From Rebecca billardiae RCC1528 (taxonomy: Eukaryota > Haptophyta), in the NCBI GenBank assembly GCA_965240325.2, contig OZ251226.1:62001-126000 (forward strand): a DNA stretch of 64,000 bases, written 5' to 3'. A model generated the notes under the pieces. The model searched no databases. It saw only the letters and a program-made list of their open reading frames with translations, and was not told the DNA's origin. Position 1 is the stretch's first letter; every line of letters begins with the position of its first letter. Shown here one piece after another: positions 20,504 through 30,959 of the stretch. A program made the position numbers and the translations under genes.

Positions 20504-20815
20504 CGAGGCGTGATCGACGCATGAGCGCGATTCCACGTGCACGCCAGGCCACGCGAAGCTGACAGCCAGGGAGCACGGTGCGGGGCCGCGGATTCGTTCG
20601 GGCCGCTGCTGCTGACTGACCGCTGAGTCCCGCCGCGGGTCACCGCGCACCGCGGCAGCGCCAGGATAGTTAGGTGATTTGCACTGGTCCGAGTAGGGTT
20701 CGACCAGCGCCTGCGCGACGGCCGACAGGCGGGCGCGAGGCGTGATCGACGCATGAGCGCAACTCGACGTGCACGCCAGGCCACGCGGAGCTGACAGCCC
20801 GAGGGAGCACGGTGC
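20504..20815. repeat. pair of about 75-bp direct repeats
   Basis: Copies at about 20504-20580 and 20737-20815, the same way round. They share GAGGCGTGATCGACGCATGA, then GTGCACGCCAGGCCACGCG and GGGAGCACGGTGC, with a few substitutions and a 2-nt insertion. Confidence 0.85.
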
Positions 20816-21190
20816 CGAGGTCGGAGGTGCGACTGGGCACCAGTCACGGATCGTTCGCGCACGCCGCGCGTGCACGGGCTGACACACCTCGATCAGGCTC
20901 GGCACGCGTTGCAGAGGCACAGCCAGCTCTGGGGACGTCACGCACCACCGTCGCCCGCGCAGCTCGTCCTCCTCGTAGAGTACCGTTCAGTTCCGAGGCG
21001 TAGCCCTCGCTCAGAGTCGACCGTCGACGATGGACTCGGATCGTCGGCGCTCCCCGGAAAGGCATGGCAAGGGCGGCGCGTGGTGAAGTCGAAGACTCAG
21101 AGATCGATCAGTCCGGCATCAGGCGCCGCTGCCCCCGAGCTTGCGAGAGCCCGAATACAGGGCGGCTGCCGCGGCGCGGCCGGGGCGCCC

Positions 21191-21260
21191 CGGCGCCGAC
21201 CGGCGCGCGGCCGCGCGCAGGCATCCGGCGCCGACCGGCGCGCGGCCGCGCGCAGGCATC
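21191..21260. repeat. 35-bp tandem duplication
   Basis: Two identical adjacent 35-bp units (21191-21225 and 21226-21260) beginning CGGCGCCGACCGG and ending CGCAGGCATC. No coding role is evident. Confidence 0.9.
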
Positions 21261-22669
21261 GACACGGGGCGGCGGGGGCGCGCGGAGTGAGCGGGGGCAC
21301 GAACGCGATGTCGACGGCAGTCGGGACCCGCCGCAGCCGCGCGCTCCAGGCGCAACTCGCCGCGCGCACGTGCCCATCGCCGTCCTCACCCGTCGGTCGC
21401 TCGTGCGGCTCGCCCCCTCTCGCGGAGCCAGTGAGTCTCGCCGCAGCCGCGGCAACCAAGGTTTGGCTTTGCTGGGCAGCCGGCTCCACTCGTGTCAGAT
21501 AGTATTGAGATTCGCCGAGGTTGGCCCATCGGCTACTGACCCTTGCCTCGTCGGCTCCTGATACAGACACGGCGCGATTGAATAGTTGATTCAACTGATT
21601 CAAGGGACGTACATGGTCACATCGGTTCGCGGCAATCTCCATCTAGATACGTCATCGCTCCTTGGACCTTGCTGCAATCTCATTGGCCGGAAAAATCGCT
21701 TGTAACGGTTCGTTACGTTAGGGATCCTAAAGGGCGTGAAGTTTTTTGGACGGGCGTCACTCCACGCTTTACTATGAACTTGCCGTGCGCGCGACCTTTT
21801 TCGGCCGTGATGCATGTTAGAGAGGCGCGGCGGGTCTCAAAATTCGAAACTCGGTCTCCTCCAGCCATGAAAATCGTCCCCCGTCCCTTTTTTCTTGATC
21901 AAAGATCTTTTTGAAACGTTGTTCGGGCCCGCTGGTGCGGGCTCCACGCTGCGCGCTCCGCCCTGCACCGCGGGCCATGATGATGGCGCTGTATATATTC
22001 CCTGCTGCGTCCGCCGCCAGTCTGGCAGTCCGCAGATCGCGAGTCGTCCGGGTCGACTCGATCAGTGCATGCCGTGGGCGTGTGCCAGCCGAGGTGGGTC
22101 ATCACGCGCGGTGATCCCGGCCCCGTCAGGGGACTCACGTCGGAGCCGCCGGCACTCACTAGCACTGTCTACGGCAGCAGCTGCTACTTGCTAGCAGTAA
22201 CAGTGCATGATGATCATGATGGCGGCGCGGCGGACCGGACCGTCGTCGTACTATACGCGGCGACGATATTCGAGATCCGCGCGCCTGCAGTACTGTAGTG
22301 TCGTCACTTATAGCCGTTGTCGTAGTAGCGCGCATCAGGGCGAGGGCCGAGGCGCTGATGCCAGTTGCGCGCCACGTTGGTCATCGACATCGGCAGTCTG
22401 AGTCTCGCGTCCGCGCGCGCCGCCGCGCGCGGCCCGGCGCGCGCCGGGCGCAGAGTGCCACCAGCATCGGCGTCGCCACGGGGCGCGCGATCCCACTGGT
22501 CACTGGTGCATGGTGCCGAGGCGCGGTGCTGTGCAGCCTGCGCATCACGGAGCACGTTGGTGCGGCGAGAGGCCGAGGGAGAGCGGGGTCCGGCGCCGCG
22601 CCCGCCGTGCAGCGGCGCAGGCGCCGTGCGCGCCCGGCCTGGAGGCCCGAGGCCCGAGCCAACCCGCTC

Positions 22670-23635
22670 TCAACGGCGGCGGCGGCGGCGTGCGGCCGGC
22701 GGCGCCGGCGGTGACGACTCGGGCGGCGCGGGCGCGGGCTCTGGCTCGGCGGCCGCGGCCACGGGCGCGGGCGCGCGCTCGCGGCTGCGCTTGCGGCCGC
22801 CCGCGCCGCGCGCCGCCGGGCTCGGCGCGCCGCCCGCGCCCGCCGCCGCCGCCGAGCGCCCCGCGCGCGAGCGCTTGGGGCTCGGCTTGGCGCGCGCGCG
22901 CGGCGAGGCGGAGGCGGAGGCGGCACGGCGCTTGCCCGCCGCCGCCGAGCCGCCACGGCCGCCGCCGCCGGCGCGCACGCGCGCGGCTGGCTTGTTGGCG
23001 CGCGAGGGCGCGCGCGCGCGGCTGCGGCCTTGGCCAGCGTGCGCACCCGCCGCCGCCGCCTCGCCGCTGCCGCCGCCGCGCTCGTCATGCGCTGGGCCCG
23101 ACCGATCGGGGCTGTCCTCCTCCTCCTCCTCCTCGTCCTCGTCCTCCTCCTCCTCCGCCATCGCCTCCTCCTCCGTGCCGCTGCCGAGGCCGCTCATCTC
23201 CGCCTCCGACGACGACTCGTCGGAGTCCGTCTCGCTCCACGCGGACCGGCGGCGGCGGCGCGGGCGCGCGGCGGCGGCGCGTCGCGGCCGCTGCGCGCGC
23301 CGCCGCCGCGCGCCGTAGTCCAGGTCGTCGTCGTCGTCGAGGTCGTCGTCGTCGTCGTCGTCGTCGTCGGAGCCCGCCGCCTCCACCTCCGCGGCCGCGT
23401 CGTACAGCTGGTCGTCGTCGTCGTCGTCGTCGTCGTCGACGGCGCCCGCGGCGCCGCCCGCGGCGCCGCCGAGCCGCGCGGCCGCCGCGGCCGCGGCCGC
23501 GCGCGGCCGCCGGCCGCTGGGAGCGGCGTCGTCGTCGCCCCAGCGCTCGGCGTGGTGCCGCGCCGCGCGCGCCGCGCGCGCGCTCGGCGCCGGCGCGCCG
23601 CCGCCCACGCGCCGCCCGGCGAGCGAGCGCAGCCG

Positions 23636-23669
<34 letters not shown>

Positions 23670-23879
23670 GCGCTGGGGCGCGCGTGCTCGCGCGCAGGGC
23701 TCGCGCCGCGCGCGCCGGCGCGCGGCGCGGCGCCACCGGCCGCGCCGCCCGCCGCCTCGTCCTCGTCCTCCTCCTCGTCGCTGCCGATGATGACGCGGCG
23801 TGCGCCCGCGCGGCGCCCGGGCGGCGGCGGCGGCGGCGGCGGCGGCGGGTGCGCGGGCGAGCCCTCGCGAGCGTGCGCC

Positions 23880-23918
<39 letters not shown>

Positions 23919-24097
23919 GCCGCGTCGTCGTCGTCGTCCGCGAGCAGGTGCACATGCGAATTTCGACCGACCAGCTCCCACCCGCCGCCGTCGGCGGTGG
24001 TGGCGGCGGCGGCGGCGCCCGCGGGCGGCGCGCCGGCGCGCGCGCTCGCGGCGAGCGCGCGCGCCTGCGGCCCGGCGACGCCGTGCCCGAGCCGCTG

Positions 24098-24137
<40 letters not shown>

Positions 24138-26113
24138 GGCGCGCGCCGCTGCGCCGCCGCCGACGGCTCGGGCAGCGCGTCGCGCGCGCACAGCTCGGCG
24201 CGCGCGCGCGCGCGCACGGCGGGCGCGGCGTGCAGCGCGGCGGCGGCGGCGGCGGCGGCGGCGTGCCCGCGCGCGTACCCCGCCACGGCCTCGCGGCGCC
24301 GCGCCTGCACGGCCAGCGGGTACGGCGCGCCCTCGAGCGACACAAGCAGCGGCGCGCGCGCGGGCAGGCTGCGCGCGCGCGGCGGCGGCAGCAGCGGCGG
24401 CGGCGCGGCGGGCGCGGCGGGCGCGGCGGGCGCGGCGGGCGCGGCGGGCGCGGCGGGCGCGGCGGGCGCGGCGGCGGGCGCGGCGGCCGCCGCCGAAGCC
24501 GCCGCCGCCGCCACCGCCGCCGCTGCCGCCGCGCGCGCGCCGCCGCGCGCGCCACCGCCGCGCCGCCGCCCGGCCGCCGCGGGCTCGGGCGGCGGGCCGG
24601 CGACAACGACGGGTGGCGGCGGCGGCGCGAGCGCGGCGCCACCGCCACCGCCGCCGCCGCCGCCGCCGCCCGGCGCAAGCAGGCCGCCGAGCGCGGCGTC
24701 CGCGCCCGCGTCCGCGTCGAAGGGCCCGGGCCGCGTGTAGTCCGCGTCGAGGAACTGCTCGATCGGCGGAGCGCTGCTCACGCCGCCGCCGCCGCCGCCG
24801 GGCGCGCCGGCGCGTGCGGCCGCGGCCGCCGCCGTCGGCTCGGCGGCGGGCGCGGCGCCCGCGGCGCGCGGCGGCGGCGGGTGCGCGCGCGACGCGGCCG
24901 CGCCGGTGGCGAGGACGGTGAAGCCGCCCGCCGTGTCTGCCACGACGAGCCGCTCGCCCGTCGCGTCCCAGCTGCGCGCGCGGCAGCGGGGCGGGGGCGC
25001 GGCCGCGCGGGCGGGCGGCGCGCGCGTGAGCCGCAGGCGCGGCGCTCAGCGCGCGGGCACGGCGCGCGCACACGCACGGCGCGCGGCAGCCGCGCGCAGC
25101 AAGCACGCGCGCGCACACACACGCACCCACGCGCACACACACGCGCGCAGGCAGGCAGGCAGGCAGGCCGAGCACCGGCCGCGTGCGCGCGCGCGCCCAC
25201 CGGCCGTCCACCAGCGCATAGTCCTCTGGCGCGATGTCGCCCAGCCGCGCGCGCAGCAGCCGGCCCGCCGCGCCGCCGCCGTCCGCGTCGCCGCCCGCGC
25301 CGCCGGGCGCGCCGTACGTGTGCAGCGCCTCGCCGCTGCTCACGTCCCACAGCACGAGCACGCCGTCGTACCCTGCACCCGCGCGCGGGCGCGCGCGCGC
25401 GCGTGGGCGTGTGTGTGGGTGCGGCGCAGTGGGTGGGCGCGCGGCGGCTGCCGCGCGCCGCCGCCCGGCTCGGCGCCGCGCGTGCCGCGCGCACCCGCCG
25501 TCATCACCACCTCGGGCCAGCGCGGGTGCGTGTCCGTCACGAAGATCTGCTGGCTGTGCCCGCTGCGACGGCGGAGGGGGGCGGCGGCACGGGCGCGCGC
25601 CAGCCAGCGCGGCTGAGCACCGCCCGGCCGCGGCCGCACGGCGCGCGCGCGCACCCCGCCGCGCGCGCGCGCGCGCGCACCGCAGCACACGCAGCCTTGC
25701 GCCCGACTCCGCCTCCCACACGTGCAGCGCGCCGTCCGTGTGCGCGGTCACGGCGAGGCAGTCGGCCAAGCCCGCCCACACCGCCATGTTGACCAGCGGC
25801 GGCTGCTGCGCCGCGGGCGCGCCCGGCCGCGCTTGCTCGCTGCGCGCCACGCGCGCACGCGCGCGCGCGCGCCCGGTGCGCCGCACGGGAGGCGGAGGGG
25901 GCGCCGCGCCGCGCCTCAGCTCAGCTCAGCGGGGGCGGCGCGCGGCGGCGGGCCGGGCGGGCGCGGCGCGGCGCGGCGCGGCGCTTGAACGCACCCGAGT
26001 GTCTTGAGCTGCCACTCCTCCGCCATGCTCGCGGCGGCGCACGCCCACGGGGCGCCGGAGACGAGCGCTGCGCGCGCGGCCAGCAGCGCGCTCGCGGCGG
26101 CCGCGCTGAGGCG

Positions 26114-26146
<33 letters not shown>

Positions 26147-28695
26147 ACGGCTGCTGCCGCCGCCGCCGCCCGCCGCGAGCGCGCGCTGCTCGTTGAGCCG
26201 GCCGGAGCGCGCGGGCTTGCGCGCCGCCGCGCGCCAGATCCGCGCCTGCGGCCGCGGGGCGCCCACGCGCCCACGCACACACACGCGCACACACACGCAC
26301 ACACACGCACACACACACACGCACACACACGCACACACACGCCCAGCCGAAGCGGTGACGGCGACGCGCGCACGCAGCGGGGGTGAGCGCGGGCGCACGC
26401 GAGGGCGCGCGCGCACGCCCGCACGCCCGCGGCCGCGCGCACCTGCCCGTCCCTCGAGCCGGTGAGCAGCCGCGTGCTGCCGCCGTGCGCGCGCGACCAC
26501 TGCGCCGAGGTGACGTCGTGTTTGTGTCCGTCCAACCGGCGCACCTTGTACGCGCGCGCGCGCGCGGTGAGCGGGCACGCGCCGACGCGCGCCGCGCCGG
26601 CCGCGCCCGGGGCCGCCGCCGCCTCGGCGTCGAGCGCCCACTGCGCGCTCGCCGCGCGGCGCGGCGCGGCGCGGCGGGCGGCGGCGGCGCGTGAGCCGCG
26701 CGCGCCGCCGCGTGTCGCGAGCGCGCGCGCGCTCGCGCGGCGGGCGCCGCCGCCCGCCGCGCGGCCGCGCGCCCCGCGGCCGCACCTGCAGCTCAAGCTC
26801 GGCGATCAGGTCCGCCTCGGCCGCGGACGCGAGGCCGAACACCGTGGCGGTGCACTCGGAGGTGCCGACGGCGAAGCGGGTGCCGCCCGCGCTCCACGCC
26901 ACACAGAAGGTGCAGCACGCCTGCGCGCACCGCACGCAGCACACACGCACGCGCACACGCACACGCACACGCACACACGCACACGCACACGCACACATAC
27001 ACGCACACGCACGCACACACGCACACGCACACGCACACGCACACACACACGCACACGCACACACACACACACGCACGCACGCACAAACGGGGAGAGAGAG
27101 AGGGCGGCGTGCGGGGCGGCGAGCGCGCGTGAGGCCCGCCGCCACGCGCGCGTGCCGCGCGGCGCCGAGGGCGTTGGCGCGTTGGCGCGTGCGTGCGCGC
27201 GTGCGTGCGTGCGTGCGCGCGGCCCGTCACCTCGTGGCTGAAGGCGGCCACCGACTTGAGGGGCAGACGCGTGAGCTGCCAGCCGCACACGGCGCCCAGC
27301 GCGCTCAGGCCCTCGCCCACGCCCTCGCCGCCGGACGCAGCGGGGGTGGGCGCCGCAGCGCCGGCGGCCGCGGGCTGCTGCGCCGCGCCGCCCGCCGCAG
27401 CCTCGGGCGGCGCGTGCGTGTGCGTGTGCGTGTGCGTGTGCGCGTGCGCGTGCGCGTGCGCGTGCGTGTGCGCGGCCAGGAGCAGCCCCGCAGGCGAGAG
27501 GGCGCTGCCCACGATCCACTCGGAGAGGCTGGGGCGCGCGGGCTGCGCGCCGCCGCCGCCGCCGCGCGCGCCGCCGCCGCCGCCACCGCCGCGCCTGGCC
27601 GCCGCCTTGCCGCCGCCGGCCGCCGCGCGCGACGCCGGCTGCTTGCGCGACGCGCCCGCGGCCGGCGGCGCCGCCGCGCCGCCCGCCGCGGCCGCGTCGG
27701 CGGCGAGCGACGCACCGGGCGCGAGCCCCGCCGCCGCGGCCAGCCACGCCGCGGGCGGCGGCGCCGTGTACAGCAGCGCGTTGCCTGCGCGCGCGCGCGC
27801 GCGCGCACGCACGGCACGCGCGCGCCGCGTCGGCCGCTGCAGCCGAGTGCGCGCCCGCGCCGCGTGCGGCGCGCGGCGCGCGGCGCGCGCGCGTTGCGGG
27901 GTGCGCGCACGGCGCACGCACCGGCCTGGTCGGTGGCGAGGAGCGCTGGCAGCGAGGCGCCGTCCCACGGGCGCCAGTCCACCTGCGCGCGGCGCGTCGG
28001 CGCGCGGGCGGCGCGTCAGCTCGGCTGCGGCGCGCGAGCGCACGTCGGTGCGCGGCGCAACCATAGCGCGCAACCCGCGCGCGCGGCGGCAGCGCGGCGG
28101 CGGCGCGGCGGCGGCGCGCGGCGGCGGCGCGCACCGTTTGCACCGGCGCGGTGGCGCGGAGCACGGCGATGCAGCGCGGCGGGCCGCACGCGCCGTGCAG
28201 CCCGGCCGCACCCGCCTCGCCCGGCGGCTGCTGCGCCGCGCCGCCCGCGCCCGCGCCCGCGCCCGCGCTGCCGCCCGGCTGCAGCGGCGGCCTGAGCAGC
28301 CAGATGCGCACACTCATGTCGTTGGAGGCGGTGGCGAGCAGCCCGTCGTCGGCGGAGATGGCGATGTCGGTCACGTCCATCGTGTGCCCGCGCAGCGTGT
28401 ACAGCAGGTACCCCGAGCGCGCGCACCACACCTTCACCAGCGCGTCGTCGGCCGCGGTCACGAGGGCGGTGCCGCCGTGGTCGAAGGCGCAGCAGTACAC
28501 CGCCTCGGCGTGGCCGCGCGCGCCGTGCGCGCGGCGGAGGCCCTTGAAGGCGAGCTTGGCGGAGGGGCGCACGCGCGCGCGCGACGCGGCGACCTCGCGC
28601 GCGCACAGCTGCGAGCAGATCGGCGCGGGCGCGCCCGACGCGCACGCCGACGCGGCGGACGCGGCGAGCGCGCGCGCCGTGCGCGCCGCCGCCAG

Positions 28696-28729
<34 letters not shown>

Positions 28730-29394
28730 AGCGCGAGCGCGGCCGCGGCGGTGCCGGGCAGCGCGCCGGGCGCGCCGCCGCGCACGCCCGGCGGCGCCTC
28801 GCCCAGCACGCGCCCGTCGAGCAGCGTCGTCACACACAGCCCGCCCGGCGCCGCGGCCGCGCTGAGCGTGAGCAGCCGGTCTGCGAGCCGCTGCAGCTGC
28901 CCGCGACCCGCCGCGCCGGCGGCGCCGCCGCCGCCCGCCGCGGCCTCGAGCTCGTCCAGGGAGGCGGCGAGGCGGACGAAGGGTAGCGGCGAGTGCGCAC
29001 CCACCGACGCCGCCTCGGGCGGCGCGGGCGTGTCAATCAGTGCGCCGCCGCCGCCGCCGCCGCCGGCAGCGCGTGCGGACGCGCCCGCCGCGTGCGCCGC
29101 CGCCGCCGCCGCCGCCGTGGCGGCGGCGGCGCGCGCGCGCGCATCGTCGTCGGCGGTAGCGCGCTCGGTGTGGCGAGACGCGCCAAGCCCGGCCGCCGCG
29201 CGCGAGACCACGGCGGGCGGCAGCAGCGCCGCGTGGCACATCGCGCCCGCCAGCTGGTCGAGCAGAGCGCACTGCTCCGCGTCAGACGCGACGGCGCGGA
29301 GGTGGCGCAGGGCGAGCCACGTGAGCTCGGAGGTGGAGGCGCGCGGCGGGCCGACGAGCGAGCGCCCGCCGGCGGCCGCGTGCGCATCGGCCAT
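22670..29394 (-). CDS. BRWD/PHIP-like WD40-repeat protein, no bromodomain visible
   Basis: Ten-exon gene for about 1687 residues. Exons in order: 28135-29394, 27922-27982, 27231-27784, 26786-26920, 26443-26544, 26245-25995, 25839-25681, 25562-25495, 25372-25201 and 24971-22670. Phases agree at each join. The WD repeats follow BRWD/PHIP order: GHAEAVYCCAFDHGGTALVT with DDALVKVW; LRGHTMDVTDIAIS with NDMSVRIW; VDWRPWDGA; FCVAWSAGGTRFAVGTSE; LDGHKHDVTSAQWS with GSRDGQARIW; PPLVNMAVWAGL; RGHSQQIFVTDTHPRWPEVVMTAGYDGVLVLWD in pieces; and WDATGERLVVADTAGG. In animals this propeller is followed by bromodomains that read acetylated histones. Here the C-terminal 750 residues are Ala/Gly-rich with long Asp/Glu runs and a basic tail. 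Introns hold CA-rich repeats. A chromatin or ubiquitin-ligase adaptor role is inferred. Confidence 0.85.
26270..26345. repeat. (CA)/(CGCACA) microsatellite in a BRWD-like intron
   Basis: ACACACGC-type repeat inside the intron between the exons at 26443 and 26245. Transcribed as GU-rich sequence. Confidence 0.9.
26936..27083. repeat. (CACACG)n / (CA)n microsatellite in a BRWD-like intron
   Basis: Nearly 150 bp of CGCACA/CACACA in the intron between exons 27231-27784 and 26786-26920. It explains Thr-His and Cys-Val repeats in spurious frames on both strands. Confidence 0.93.
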
Positions 29395-29986
29395 CTTCGG
29401 CCGCCAGCCGCGCGTGCGCGAGCGGCAGGGCGAGCGAGTGGCTCCCCAAGCGCTTCGGTACGGGCGGCCCTCGCCTCCCTCCCGCGCGCTTCAGACCTGA
29501 GCTCGCTGCGCGGGCTGAGTGGCCAAGCGCGGCTGGCCGCTGGACACGTGCGACGGTTGGTCCAGTCCATTATTTGCTGCGCGCGCATTTGAAATGCCAC
29601 CGGTCAATCGGTCATGTTGGCGCGCCGCGCGCGGCCGATTCTCAGCGACAACGAACTTCGCCGCACACTACTGTACACAGCATCATCCGATGATTCAATC
29701 GTCTCGATAGCCAGGTCATAGAGTGCCCACTGGTCCGCCGAACCGAGGCCAGCACTAGTCAGCCAGTGAGGGCGGTTTAAGTATAATTTACAAAGTACAA
29801 CGGCGGCGCGCGCGAGCGGCGGGCGCCTGGGGCAGAGCCAATCATTGGCCAGGCGAGAGACACGCGGCAGCGCCGGCAGTTGGGGCCGCGCGGCGGGCGC
29901 GCGCGCCGGCTGCCGCGCGGCGGCGGCGGCGGCGCGGCGGGCCCGTGACCCGGTTACGGTGGCCCACGACTCGAGACAACGCAGAG
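29395..29986. other. intergenic region between the BRWD-like gene and the H2A.X (SQEF) gene
   Basis: About 590 bp containing the BRWD-like promoter (genes are both on the minus strand) and an AT-richer stretch at 29600-29800. No gene recognised. Confidence 0.5.
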
Positions 29987-30002
29987 GGTGTAGATATACA
30001 CC
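29987..30002 (-). promoter_or_regulatory. histone-type 3' stem-loop after the H2A.X (SQEF) gene
   Basis: Minus-strand GGTGTATATCTACACC, 50 nt downstream of the stop codon. Identical to the hairpin after canonical H2A. Confidence 0.88.
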
Positions 30003-30052
30003 GAGGGAAAGGGGTGGTGCGCGTGGAGCGCCCGGGGAGCGCGAGAGCACGC

Positions 30053-30454
30053 TTAGAACTCCTGGCTCGAGCCCGCCTTCTTCGCGCCCTTCTTGGGCAG
30101 CAGCACCGAGTGGATGTTGGGCAGCACGCCGCCCTGCGCGACCGTCACGCCCGCGAGCAGCTTGTTCAGCTCCTCGTCGTTGCGCACGGCGAGCGTGACG
30201 TGGCGCGGGATGATGCGGCTCTTCTTGTTGTCGCGCGCCGCGTTGCCCGCGAGCTCGAGCACCTCGGCGGCGAGGTACTCGAGGACCGCGGCCATGTACA
30301 CCGGCGCACCCGCGCCGATCCGCTGCGAGTAGCGGCCGAGCTTGAGGTGCCGGTGCACGCGGCCCACCGGGAACTGGAGGCCGGCCTTCGCGGAGCGCGA
30401 GGTCGACTTCTTCTTCGAGCCGCCACGGCCGCCGGGGGTCACAGTCTTTGCCAT
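30053..30454 (-). CDS. histone H2A.X, intronless, C-terminal SQEF
   Basis: Core histone of 133 residues. Start is the ATG at 30452-30454 ([12 protein letters not shown]). The first 122 residues are identical to the canonical H2A at 14175, and only the tail differs: [10 protein letters not shown], which carries the H2A.X phosphorylation motif SQ-E-F. Like canonical H2A it has no intron and a 3' hairpin, so it behaves as a replication-type gene with an H2A.X tail, unlike the intron-bearing SQDF gene. An AGGCGGCGCGCG-rich upstream region separates it from the divergent coiled-coil gene at 30960. Confidence 0.97.
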   Translation of the reverse strand: MAKTVTPGGRGGSKKKSTSRSAKAGLQFPVGRVHRHLKLGRYSQRIGAGAPVYMAAVLEYLAAEVLELAGNAARDNKKSRIIPRHVTLAVRNDEELNKLLAGVTVAQGGVLPNIHSVLLPKKGAKKAGSSQEF

Positions 30455-30959
30455 CGGGTTCGAGAGGCTGCGGCCGGGGAGGCGGCGCGCGCGCGCGCCG
30501 GACCAGAGGCGGCGGCGCGTGAGCGATGCGCCGCGCCGAGCCCGCGCGCGCAGCGCGGCGCGGGCGGGCGCGCGAAGCGCGCCGGGGCGCGCGCGGGCGC
30601 GAACGGCGCGCGCGCGCGCGACGCGCCCGATGGCGGCGGCACGCGCGCGCGACACCGCGCCCCGCGCTGGCGTGCGCGCCCGCCGCGCCGCGCGCGCTTA
30701 CGTTGTGTGTGGGGTGTGCGCTGGTGCGGACAGTGGACAGGGCCGGTGGCGGCGGGCGGCGTGGGCTGGCGCTGGCTGGCTGAGGGCTGCGACGCCCACA
30801 CGCGCCGAGCGCGCTCGGAGTCCGGACCGTGAGCTGCCGTCCGCTCCGGATTGACCCGAGATTCGGCAAAGGGCCAGGCCGAGCGGGCTGGAGGGAGGAG
30901 GGCGGTTCCTGAGTGGCCCCGCTTGAACCCAGCAAGCAGCCGACGACGGCACGAGCGAG

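Larger units (their letters stand above)
19833..22669. other. 2.8-kb intergenic region with short repeats, no gene recognised
   Basis: Includes a TA-rich patch near 20250-20282, the direct repeat at 20504/20737 and the tandem repeat at 21191. A lower-GC block at 21600-21910 has an 81-codon plus-strand frame without known similarity. The last part is the 3' flank of the BRWD-like gene. Confidence 0.45.

Noticed and set aside
27191-28986. Plus-strand frames across the BRWD-like gene
   Set aside because: They run opposite to exons whose joins rebuild WD repeats; open only because of GC content and CA repeats.
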